Below are positions 41,010 to 49,474 of a stretch of DNA of 64,000 bases, piece after piece. The position numbers and the translations under genes are program-made. The notes beneath the pieces are model-generated. The model made no database searches. It saw nothing but the letters and a program-made list of their open reading frames with translations, and had not been told where the DNA came from. The DNA is from Flavobacterium plurextorum (lineage in GTDB: Bacteria > Bacteroidota > Bacteroidia > Flavobacteriales > Flavobacteriaceae), in the NCBI RefSeq assembly GCF_002217395.1, contig NZ_MUHD01000003.1:176060-240059 (forward strand), in the 5' to 3' direction. The number at the start of each line of letters is the position of its first letter. Within the stretch, counting starts at the first letter, position 1.

Positions 41010-43193
41010 ATGACTCTTTCATTCTGGCGTTACGCACATTTGGCCTTAGCCCTATTTTCTTCAATATTTCTGCTTTTAGCTTCTGTAACAGGTATTATTC
41101 TTGCCGTTGATGCTGTACAGGAAAAAACACTTCCGTATAAAGTTGAAAATTTTGATGCAATAACCTTAGAACAAACGCTGCCGGCATTAAAAAAAGCGTA
41201 TCCAGAAATTACAGAACTGAGCGTTGATTATAATCAATTTGTAACACTTCAGGCAATTGATGAAGATGGAAATGATATTAACGCTTACATTGATCCAAGA
41301 ACAGGAAAAACTTTAGGAACACCTGCAAAAAAAAGCGAATTTATTCAATGGATAACTGCTTTTCACCGCTCTTTATTTCTGCATGAAGCTGGTCGTTTTT
41401 TTGTTGGTGTTATTTCTTTTTTATTAGTCCTTATTTCTATTTCCGGCTTTGCGCTTGTTCTAAATAGACAAAGAGGAATTCGTAATTTTTTCTCAAAAGT
41501 CATAAAGGAATATTTCGCTCAATATTACCATGTTGTTTTAGGGCGATTGACTTTAATTCCGATTTTGATTATCGCATTAACAGGAACTTATTTAACGCTT
41601 GAAAGATTCAACTTCTTCATGGGCGATGAAAAAGCTAAACCTGTAAAAACAGAACTTTCAGCTGAAGCTAAAAAAACTTCAATCTTTAAAACCACACTTC
41701 TTTCTGACGTAAAAAAAATCGAATTTCCTTTTACTGATGATCCAGAAGAGTTTTATATCATAGCATTAAAAAATAAAGAAATTGAAGTAAACCAAGTTAC
41801 TGGTGCAGTAATTACAGCGAAACAATCGCCAATAACTGCTCAATTTGCAGCTTTGAGCCTTGATCTTCATACAGGAAGAATTAATGCTGTTTGGGCTGTA
41901 ATATTAGCAATTGCTTGTATTAATATTCTTTTCTTTATTTACTCGGGTTTTGCGATTACTTTAAAACGCAGATCAAGCCGAATCAAAAACAAATTCAAAG
42001 CACACGAAAGCAATTACATACTTTTAGTAGGTTCTGAAAACGGAAGCTCTTTTAGATTTGCAAACGCAATTCATAAACAATTAATAGATCAAGGACAAAA
42101 AGCTTTTATCGCAGAATTGAATAGTTTTTCGGTATATCCAAAAGCAGAACATATTATAGTTTTCTCTTCAACTCATGGTTTGGGAGATCCGCCATCAAAC
42201 GGAAATAAATTTAAAGCGCTGCTGCAAAAACAAAATCAAGAGCAAAAGATTAAGTTCTCGGTAGTTGGTTTTGGTTCTACGGCATATCCTGATTTTTGCA
42301 AGTTTGCTGTTGAAATCGATCAGCTTTTAGAAAATCAAAACTGGACAGAACGTATTTTAGAACTTCAGACTGTAAATGACAAGTCGGCTGTTGAGTTTGT
42401 AAACTGGGTAAAGTCATGGAGTGCCAAAACTGGAATTCCTTTAGCCACAACACCTTCTTTATACAATCATGTTCCAAAAGGTTTACAGAAATTAATGGTT
42501 TTAGATAAAACCGCAATTTCTGAAGAAGAACATACTTTTCTAGTAACATTACGAGCCAATATGCGCGCCAAATTTAATTCTGGCGATTTATTGGCTGTTT
42601 ATCCCGCTAATGATACTCGAGAACGCCTCTACTCGATTGGAAATCATTCTGGAAACATACAATTAGTTGTAAAATTGCATCCACACGGATTGGGTTCTGG
42701 TTATCTAAATGATCTTACTCCAGGAAATGTAATTAAAGCGAGAATCATCAATAATAAAGCTTTTCATTTTCCGATAAAAGCTCCAAAAGCGGCTTTAATA
42801 TCAAACGGAACTGGTATTGCTCCTTTTCTTGGAATGATTGAGCAAAACAAGAAGAAAACTGAAACACATTTGTATTGTGGCTTTAGAATGGAAACAGAAA
42901 CTGTAACGGGTTACAAAACGTTTACAGACGAAATGATTGAGAAACAAAAGCTGTCAAGTTTTCATTTGGCATTTTCACGAGAAGCGGAACATATTTATGT
43001 AATGGATCTTATAAAAAGAGATGCTGTATTTTTTGTAGATTTACTAAAACAAGGCGGCGTAATTATGATCTGTGGTTCACTTGCTATGCAAAAAGATGTA
43101 GAAACCATTCTTGATGAATTGTGTGTGGTAAATGGAACCAAAGATCTCCTGCATTATAAAAATAATGGACAGTTATTAACGGATTGCTATTAG
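41010..43193 (+). CDS. PepSY-domain membrane flavoreductase
   Basis: A 727-residue inner-membrane fusion. The N-terminal PepSY/PepSY-TM part (about 1-325) has four membrane segments (10-32, 130-150, 180-198, 292-317) with His residues that could bind haem. A flavodoxin-like domain (about 330-470, ILLVGSENGSSFRFA) and a ferredoxin-reductase-type FAD/NADPH module (about 480-727, with RLYSIG near 537 and GTGIAPF near 600) follow. It should carry electrons from NADPH across the membrane, likely for reductive release of siderophore iron. The PepSY part corresponds to XusC in the Bacteroides xenosiderophore system. Confidence 0.88.
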   Translation: MTLSFWRYAHLALALFSSIFLLLASVTGIILAVDAVQEKTLPYKVENFDAITLEQTLPALKKAYPEITELSVDYNQFVTLQAIDEDGNDINAYIDPRTGKTLGTPAKKSEFIQWITAFHRSLFLHEAGRFFVGVISFLLVLISISGFALVLNRQRGIRNFFSKVIKEYFAQYYHVVLGRLTLIPILIIALTGTYLTLERFNFFMGDEKAKPVKTELSAEAKKTSIFKTTLLSDVKKIEFPFTDDPEEFYIIALKNKEIEVNQVTGAVITAKQSPITAQFAALSLDLHTGRINAVWAVILAIACINILFFIYSGFAITLKRRSSRIKNKFKAHESNYILLVGSENGSSFRFANAIHKQLIDQGQKAFIAELNSFSVYPKAEHIIVFSSTHGLGDPPSNGNKFKALLQKQNQEQKIKFSVVGFGSTAYPDFCKFAVEIDQLLENQNWTERILELQTVNDKSAVEFVNWVKSWSAKTGIPLATTPSLYNHVPKGLQKLMVLDKTAISEEEHTFLVTLRANMRAKFNSGDLLAVYPANDTRERLYSIGNHSGNIQLVVKLHPHGLGSGYLNDLTPGNVIKARIINNKAFHFPIKAPKAALISNGTGIAPFLGMIEQNKKKTETHLYCGFRMETETVTGYKTFTDEMIEKQKLSSFHLAFSREAEHIYVMDLIKRDAVFFVDLLKQGGVIMICGSLAMQKDVETILDELCVVNGTKDLLHYKNNGQLLTDCY

Positions 43194-43263
43194 TTAATTG
43201 ATAATTGATAATTGTAATGGTTGATTTTTAAATCTTGATTTTCGAAATAGACAATACAAATCC

Positions 43264-43327
43264 AGAGGGATGACATATTATAGATCTAGTTTCAATTTCA
43301 ACCAAGAGCCATCGGGGTGACATATTT
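43264..43327. repeat. Duplicated GGGRTGACATATT motif in an intergenic region
   Basis: AGAGGGATGACATATTA (43264-43280) and ATCGGGGTGACATATTT (43311-43327) are near-copies 47 bp apart. A related GCGGGGACGGCATAT lies near 49456. They look like remnants of a dispersed intergenic repeat. Confidence 0.5.
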
Positions 43328-43440
43328 TAATCGTTAAATATCGTTTTGATGAAGCTTCTTTTTGGCAAACAGATTAACTATCTATAAATATCAAGCTCGC
43401 TGGCGCTAAAAATAAAAAATGCTATCAAAAAAGATTTTTC

Positions 43441-44448
43441 ATGCTTAGAAAAAACCTCAATACTTATTTAATTCTTTCTGTCCTACTATTTAGTTTGTCT
43501 GCACATTCGCAGGTTTTGCGTAAAAGAACTACACTTCTTATGGGCGGTCGTTTTGATATTAGTATTGTTGCTAAAGATTCTCTAACTGCTGAAAAAAATA
43601 TAACTGAAGTAATTGCCGAAATTACCCGAATTGAAAATTTAATTTCGGATTGGAAATCAACTTCGCAAGTTTCTGAAGTCAATCAAAATGCGGGAATAAA
43701 ACCAATTAAAGTCGACCGAGAAGTTTTTGAACTCACGCAAAGAGCAATTAAATTCTCTGAACTGACAAACGGAGGTTTTGATGTAAGTTTTGCTGCTATG
43801 GACAGAATCTGGAAATTTGACGGCTCGATGACCGAAATGCCTTCGGCAGAAGCCATAAAAAAATCAGTAGAAAAAGTAGGTTACAAAAACATTATTCTCG
43901 ACAGTGTGCAATCGACTATTTTTCTAAAACTAAAGGGAATGAAAATTGGTTTTGGCGCTTTAGGTGAAGGCTATGCAACTGATAAATGCCGAACAATGAT
44001 GCTTGAAAAAGGCATTAAAGCCGGTATTATAAACGGTTCTGGTGATATGAGTACTTGGGGAAAACAACCTAATGGCGAAGACTGGAAAATAGGTATTACA
44101 AATCCGTTTAAGCCAGAAAAACTCTTGGCAGTTGTGCCTTTAAATCAAGGTGCCGTAACTACCTCAGGCACTTATGAAAAGTTTGTAGTTTTTAATGGCA
44201 AACGATATTCTCATATTATAAATCCTGCAACCGGTTATCCTGTAACTGGATTATGCAGTGTTACAATCTTTGGTCCAAATGCAGAAACTGCAAACGGATT
44301 AAGTACTTCATTAATGATACTAGGTCAAAAGAACGGTCTGCTCCTGCTGCAAAAATTCCCAGAATACAGCTGCCTTATGATTACGGACAACGGAAAAGTA
44401 ATCAAATCGAAGAACTTCAACATTAAACATTTCAAGACAAAACTTTAA
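43441..44448 (+). CDS. apbE: FAD:protein FMN transferase (ApbE)
   Basis: Exported ApbE-family enzyme of 335 residues (signal peptide cut near AHSQ). It moves FMN from FAD onto Ser/Thr of periplasmic proteins. Family features: TLLMGGRFDISIV, ISDWKSTSQVSEVNQNAG, GALGEGYATDKCRTMM with the nucleotide/metal region, INGSGDMSTWG, and TSGTYEKFVVFNGKRYSHIINPATGYP. Likely targets are the DUF2271 protein and perhaps a partner of the PepSY reductase. It lies between the reductase and TonB receptor genes. Confidence 0.93.
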   Translation: MLRKNLNTYLILSVLLFSLSAHSQVLRKRTTLLMGGRFDISIVAKDSLTAEKNITEVIAEITRIENLISDWKSTSQVSEVNQNAGIKPIKVDREVFELTQRAIKFSELTNGGFDVSFAAMDRIWKFDGSMTEMPSAEAIKKSVEKVGYKNIILDSVQSTIFLKLKGMKIGFGALGEGYATDKCRTMMLEKGIKAGIINGSGDMSTWGKQPNGEDWKIGITNPFKPEKLLAVVPLNQGAVTTSGTYEKFVVFNGKRYSHIINPATGYPVTGLCSVTIFGPNAETANGLSTSLMILGQKNGLLLLQKFPEYSCLMITDNGKVIKSKNFNIKHFKTKL

Positions 44449-44612
44449 TGAAAGTCTCTAATTTTAAAGATTAAAATATTCGATTATTGATACTTTTTAA
44501 ATTGTTTTCTCGTTTTATCTGCTCTATTTCACCATACACAAAACAGGTAAAAAACTAACAACAAGATACTTACATTTTATCTTTAGACCTCTGTTTTCCT
44601 TGTTTTCCCAAC

Positions 44613-44711
44613 ATTAGAAACTCTAATTTTGTTCTAATGATTTTCTAATGTAATTCTAATGATTTTCTAATTCGTTTATTTAGATTAAATTTAAATAAAC
44701 TCATAAGTTTG
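44613..44711 (+). promoter_or_regulatory. Five 11-bp-spaced TTCTAAT iterons and -7 element before the TonB receptor
   Basis: YTCTAAT begins at 44621, 44632, 44643, 44654 and 44665, an exact 11-bp period. An inverted copy (ATTAGAA) lies at 44613-44619. Downstream TAAGTTTG (44704-44711) is a full -7 match, without a clear -33. The array is one face of the helix repeated five times and ends about 45 bp before the start point, as expected of an activator array. Confidence 0.65.
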
Positions 44712-44739
44712 TTGCACAATTTATTTAGTACACGCAGTT

Positions 44740-47136
44740 ATGAGGTTTATTTATTTTATCTTTTTAATGATAACAATTACCGGATGGTCCCAAACCGGAA
44801 CAATTACTGGAAAAGTAACTTTTGGTAAACATGAAACAGCTTTTGGAGCAACCGTATTAGTTTCAGGCACACAAAAATTCGCTGTTGTTGATAATGAGGG
44901 TAAATTTCAAATTAAAGGCCTTCCCTTTAAAAAATACACTTTAGAAGTTTCTTCATTAGAAGCAAATACAAAAATGGTAGAAGTTCACTTAAATCGTTCT
45001 TCACACCAAGTTACTATTACATTAGAGAAAAAAAATGATACTAAACATTTAAATGAAGTAGTAATTACTAAAAAGACGGCTAAAAAAGAGATTATAGATA
45101 AAGGTTTTTCTGTAAATGTAATCGAAACACAAGATGCTGCAAAAAGAAACATTCAAACTAATGATTTATTAGCGCAATCGGCTGGTGTTCGAGTAAGACA
45201 AAACGGAGGATTAGGTTCCAGCGTTAACTACAATCTAAATGGAATGTCAGGCAATTCAATCCGAATATTTATTGATGGAATTCCAATTTCAACATACGGA
45301 TCTTCATTCAGTTTAAACAGTATTCCACCAGCATTAATTGAGCGCATCGAAGTTTATAAAGGTGTTGTTCCAGCTCATTTGGCAGATGATGCTTTAGGCG
45401 GTGCAATCAATGTAATTTTGAAAAAAGGAGCTAAAAATACCCTGAACGCTTCTGTATCTTATGGTTCGTTTAATACTACACAATCAAATTTCAACACCAC
45501 ATTTCGCGATAAATCAGGTTTCACTTTAAAAGGTTCTGGTTTTTATAATTACTCTGATAACGATTATGAAGTTTGGGGAAAATTTGTTTACAATATCTCA
45601 CCAAACGGACGATATGAATATGTAAAAGCAAAACGTTTCAATGATGCGTACCGTTCTTTTGGCGGACGAGTTGAAGCTGGTTTTACAGATGTAAGCTGGG
45701 CCGATACATTTTTGATAGGCTTTAATGCTTCAGAAGATTTTAACGAAATTCAACATGGTCAATCGATGACTAAGCCTTATAAAGGTCGTTTTTCTGAAGC
45801 AACTGCAAGAGTTATTAGTCTTAATTATACTAAAAAAGATTTTCTTGCTAAAGGTCTTGAGTTTTCAGTAAACTCTGTTTTCAGCCAAAGAAACGAGGTA
45901 GTCAACGATACTGTTAAATGGAATTACAACTGGTTTGGAGAAAAAGCTTTAGGTCTTTATGGAGATCCTATTTTATCTCCAACTGGAGCACAGCAAGGTC
46001 CAAAAACAATACAACACATCAACAGCAATATTTTCAGCACAAGAGCAGGTTTGATTTATAACGTGAATGAAAAAAACAGATTAGTTTTCAATAGTATGCT
46101 TTATACTGTTGAGAGAGAGCAATTTGACGAGTTATCACCCTTAACAAGCAGTTTTCTTCCAACACGTGATTTACAAAAAAATGTACTTTCATTGGGTTAT
46201 GAACTTCAAGCTTTTGAATCACGTTTAAGAGTCAATGTTTTTGGAAAACGCTACGGGCAAAAAACAGAAGAAAGAGATCCGATTATTGTTACTGAAAACG
46301 GTCAAAATAAAATTGTTGAAGTGGTAAAGAAGAATGACATTTCTTTCTACGGTTACGGATTTGCCTCTTCTTACTTTATTCTGCCAAAAATGATGTTCAC
46401 CTTATCAGCAGAAAAAGCAATTAGAATGCCTAATGAGAATGAAATATTTGGAGATCCCGCAGAAAATCTAATAGGAAACAGTTCTTTAAAACCAGAACAA
46501 AGTAACAATTTAAATGTTGGATTACGATTTGGTCCTTATAAAATTAACGATCATAAATTCAGCATTGGAGGATCTGGTTTTTGGAGAAACTCAAAAGACA
46601 AAATCGTTCGTCAGTTTAGTAATCGTTTAAATGAAGCCTTGCAGACTACACCTTCTGTAAACTTAGGAAAAGCGCAGTCAATAGGTTACGAAGCTTCTTT
46701 CGAATACTCTTACAACAACAGATTGTTTGTTGGTATGAATATGTCAAAGTTTAACTCACTTTTCAAAGACAAATACGACATCAATGGTAATGTATTGCCG
46801 CATTATGACAAACAGCTTCCAAATGAGCCTTATTTTACTGTTAATGGAAATGCACAATACAATTTTAAAGATATCCTTCAAAAAAATTCAGAATTAAATC
46901 TGTATTACAATTTTGGATATGTAGGCGAATTTTACACGACTTGGCTTGAAATAGACAAAACAACAGCGCAGTTTCCACATGATTTAGGAATCAGTTATGC
47001 ATTTCCTAATAAAAAATTCATTGTAAGCTTTGATGCCAAAAATATCACAGACGAACAAGTCTACGACAATTTTGCTGTGCAAAAACCCGGAAGAGCTTTT
47101 TACTTGAAGCTTAACTATACTCTAAACAAGTTTTAA
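44740..47136 (+). CDS. TonB-dependent siderophore/iron receptor
   Basis: Outer-membrane receptor of 798 residues. It has a signal peptide (cut near GWSQ), a carboxypeptidase-like N-terminal domain (about 20-105), a plug (about 115-230, with NDLLAQSAGVRVRQNGGLGS, RIFIDGIPIS, GALGG equivalent DDALGGAINVIL) and a barrel ending AFYLKLNYTLNKF. The gene order with DUF4374 and PepSY proteins corresponds to XusA of the Bacteroides xenosiderophore uptake system. It has its own iteron-bearing promoter. Confidence 0.9.
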   Translation: MRFIYFIFLMITITGWSQTGTITGKVTFGKHETAFGATVLVSGTQKFAVVDNEGKFQIKGLPFKKYTLEVSSLEANTKMVEVHLNRSSHQVTITLEKKNDTKHLNEVVITKKTAKKEIIDKGFSVNVIETQDAAKRNIQTNDLLAQSAGVRVRQNGGLGSSVNYNLNGMSGNSIRIFIDGIPISTYGSSFSLNSIPPALIERIEVYKGVVPAHLADDALGGAINVILKKGAKNTLNASVSYGSFNTTQSNFNTTFRDKSGFTLKGSGFYNYSDNDYEVWGKFVYNISPNGRYEYVKAKRFNDAYRSFGGRVEAGFTDVSWADTFLIGFNASEDFNEIQHGQSMTKPYKGRFSEATARVISLNYTKKDFLAKGLEFSVNSVFSQRNEVVNDTVKWNYNWFGEKALGLYGDPILSPTGAQQGPKTIQHINSNIFSTRAGLIYNVNEKNRLVFNSMLYTVEREQFDELSPLTSSFLPTRDLQKNVLSLGYELQAFESRLRVNVFGKRYGQKTEERDPIIVTENGQNKIVEVVKKNDISFYGYGFASSYFILPKMMFTLSAEKAIRMPNENEIFGDPAENLIGNSSLKPEQSNNLNVGLRFGPYKINDHKFSIGGSGFWRNSKDKIVRQFSNRLNEALQTTPSVNLGKAQSIGYEASFEYSYNNRLFVGMNMSKFNSLFKDKYDINGNVLPHYDKQLPNEPYFTVNGNAQYNFKDILQKNSELNLYYNFGYVGEFYTTWLEIDKTTAQFPHDLGISYAFPNKKFIVSFDAKNITDEQVYDNFAVQKPGRAFYLKLNYTLNKF

Positions 47137-47169
47137 TACCTAATTATTTAATTTTTTAATGCTATAAAT

Positions 47170-48504
47170 ATGAAAAGAAGTACATTTAAATTACTTGCAT
47201 GTGGATTGGTTTTAACCACATTTGCTCTTACTACAAGCTGCAGCAGTGATGACAACAAAAATGAAACACCAGTAAATCCAGAAACTAAAGACCGTTGGAT
47301 AACCATTGCTGGAGCATTAATGCAAACGGAACCAGGTGATGGTAACGGAGGAACTAAAGTATTTTCTGTAAGTAAAGCTGACGCAAAAAATCCAAACTTT
47401 TCTATCGACGTTTACGAAAATGGAGCACCTGTACAATCTAGCAGAACAGCACGTTTACAATCATCTGTAGATGGAAGCACGCTTTTCAATATTACTTATA
47501 CTGGAGCTAATGGAGGTGAATTTATGACCTATAAAGTAAACGGAGCTAAAAACTTTGTTCAATCTGGAACTACAGTAAATATTTCACAATATGCAGGAAC
47601 TTCTCCAAGATGGAACAAACTTTTTGACGGAGATAAAACAGGAGTAGCAGTAAATGTTACAGCACCGGCTGTAGTTACGCAAGCAGATGGAAAAACGTAC
47701 AAATACACTAGAGGTACAGCTACAGTTTTATCATTAGATTTACAAAATATCTTAATCTCAGCATTCAAACAATATGAACTTCCATTAGCAGCTGAAGAAG
47801 AAGCAAAAGGACACCACATTTTCCGTTTAGATGCTCCTACACTTAATAAAGCTGGAAACAAACTAATCATCGGTACTTGGATGCGTAAAACTGATCCTGC
47901 AACAGGAAAAATCGAAGCTGCATTTGATCGTTTAGGTTCTAAGTCAATAGTTGTTGATTACCCATCATTACAAAACCCTCAAATTATTACTTCAACAGTT
48001 GCATTTGGTGACACAAGCGGTTTCAGAAGTTTTAATAGTTTTGTAGGTACTGATGGTAATATTTATCAAGCTACTCAAAGAGATACTAAAAACGGATCAT
48101 ACATCTTAAAAATCAACCAAAGCAATCAATACGACAACTCTTATTCTTTCAGTTTAGATACTGCACTTGGAGTTAAAGGATCTTATATTGATGCTTGGAG
48201 ATATGCTGGAAACGGAATTGCTTATGCTTTATATACTCATGATGCATCTAATGGACAAGGTTTTGTTGCAAGAATCGACCTTAATGCAAAAACAGCTAAA
48301 TTAGTTGAAGGTATTGCATATGATGCTGCTTTAGATTTTGGTCAATACCAAGGTTTTGTAGTAGACGGAAACGATTTATACATTGCAGTTACACCAGTTG
48401 GTAAAGACGGTAACATCTATATTATTGATATTCCAACAGGCGCAGTTACTAAAGGTGCTAAATTGGTAAACAAACCAGGAAACCACTACATTGGTGTTTT
48501 CTAA
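47170..48504 (+). CDS. DUF4374 lipoprotein (XusB-like siderophore-binding)
   Basis: A 444-residue surface lipoprotein (lipobox TTSC, Cys24, followed by the acidic SSDDN export signal). The remainder is a beta-propeller-like DUF4374 domain. In Bacteroides thetaiotaomicron the DUF4374 protein XusB is a surface lipoprotein that captures ferric siderophores for XusA. Position 33 bp after the receptor gene supports the same job here. The ligand cannot be told. Confidence 0.85.
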   Translation: MKRSTFKLLACGLVLTTFALTTSCSSDDNKNETPVNPETKDRWITIAGALMQTEPGDGNGGTKVFSVSKADAKNPNFSIDVYENGAPVQSSRTARLQSSVDGSTLFNITYTGANGGEFMTYKVNGAKNFVQSGTTVNISQYAGTSPRWNKLFDGDKTGVAVNVTAPAVVTQADGKTYKYTRGTATVLSLDLQNILISAFKQYELPLAAEEEAKGHHIFRLDAPTLNKAGNKLIIGTWMRKTDPATGKIEAAFDRLGSKSIVVDYPSLQNPQIITSTVAFGDTSGFRSFNSFVGTDGNIYQATQRDTKNGSYILKINQSNQYDNSYSFSLDTALGVKGSYIDAWRYAGNGIAYALYTHDASNGQGFVARIDLNAKTAKLVEGIAYDAALDFGQYQGFVVDGNDLYIAVTPVGKDGNIYIIDIPTGAVTKGAKLVNKPGNHYIGVF

Positions 48505-48554
48505 GAACGATAACTTGAGTTATAGCGATAATTCTTGATTTTTTTTTAAATGGT

Positions 48555-48594
48555 AAATATTCCGCTCCTATTTTGGGGCGGAATATTTTTTTTT
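48555..48594 (+). terminator. Terminator of the iron-uptake operon
   Basis: A 14-bp stem (AAATATTCCGCTCC with its complement, one G-T pair), six-base loop, and T-run. Confidence 0.88.
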
Positions 48595-48627
48595 GATAGT
48601 TTCTAAAAATTGCTTTTACAAAAACAA

Positions 48628-49275
48628 TTAAGCAGAATCCTTACTTCTGATTTTAGAAATTGAAACTAAAATCAAGGACAAAATTATAAAAGCAATTAGA
48701 ACAAATAATCCGTTTACAAGAGCCGTTTTTAATCCCAATTTAGTAACATCTATAAAAGGGTAAGGATAAAAGCTGGATAAAAAGCCATGAAATATTGTAT
48801 AAATCATATACAAGATTGGATATACCAGCCAATAGAGAATAACTTTAAAAGAGATTTTTTCTGGGCTTACAAAAAACAGCCAATAAAAGAAAAATAAAAT
48901 AGGGACAACCGCATGAAATATTTCACTCACGATACGGTGATGTCCTTTTAAATCAGTAATTGAACGAAGAAGTAAATTAAAAACGATTCCAACAATCAAA
49001 ATATAAACGGTAATCGCAGTGATGGTTGTACATTTTCTAAAAAAAGCATTTGCCATACTTTTTCCGCCAAACAACAGTATTGCTGTACAAAGAAAAACAA
49101 TAGTATTTGTGGTAATTGTAAAAAAGCTAAAAAAGCGAACTGCAGCGCTTAAAAAAGTAAAATCAGATCCATTTAATAATAAATAAAACTGGGTTGGTAA
49201 AGCGTACAATTCGAGGGCAAAAATAATACCCAGCAAAATTTTCCCTTTAATTCTTGTGGTATTTTCTTTTTCCAT
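48628..49275 (-). CDS. Pr6Pr family membrane protein
   Basis: A 215-residue integral membrane protein with six predicted segments (about 11-31, 40-65, 80-105, 120-140, 150-170, 185-208). It has the family pattern RFFSFFTITTNTIVF, GHHRIVSEIFHAVVPILFFFYWLFF and YPYPFIDV. The FAR-17a/AIG1-like Pr6Pr group has no settled function. It stands alone between convergent and tandem terminators. Confidence 0.8.
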   Translation of the reverse strand: MEKENTTRIKGKILLGIIFALELYALPTQFYLLLNGSDFTFLSAAVRFFSFFTITTNTIVFLCTAILLFGGKSMANAFFRKCTTITAITVYILIVGIVFNLLLRSITDLKGHHRIVSEIFHAVVPILFFFYWLFFVSPEKISFKVILYWLVYPILYMIYTIFHGFLSSFYPYPFIDVTKLGLKTALVNGLFVLIAFIILSLILVSISKIRSKDSA

Positions 49276-49304
49276 ATTTCACGTAGTCAGTTTACTAAAA
49301 TAAA

Positions 49305-49341
49305 AAAAAATCCGCTTCGAAATTTTGAAAGCGGATTTTTT
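49305..49341 (-). terminator. Terminator at the end of the sugar-utilisation cluster
   Basis: Stem AAAAAATCCGCTT / AAGCGGATTTTTT with an 11-base loop. The minus-strand U-tract ends transcripts from the GH2 gene. Beyond it, 49345-49474 carries CTCCAGAGCTT-like and CCCCAGCGGGG intergenic repeat remnants. Confidence 0.8.
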
Positions 49342-49474
49342 TATGTTTCACTCCTCTGGAGCTTATTCGATATACAACATATTTTCTCTATACATATATC
49401 GCTCTTCCAGAGCTTAAAAAATTATTGCTCCTCTTTTTGTTTAGAACAAGCCCCAGCGGGGACGGCATATAAAA

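Noticed and set aside
44613..44671. 11-bp iterons as a CRISPR array or replication origin iterons
   Set aside because: Units are far too short for CRISPR, and no rep gene or origin features are near; the promoter position favours regulation.
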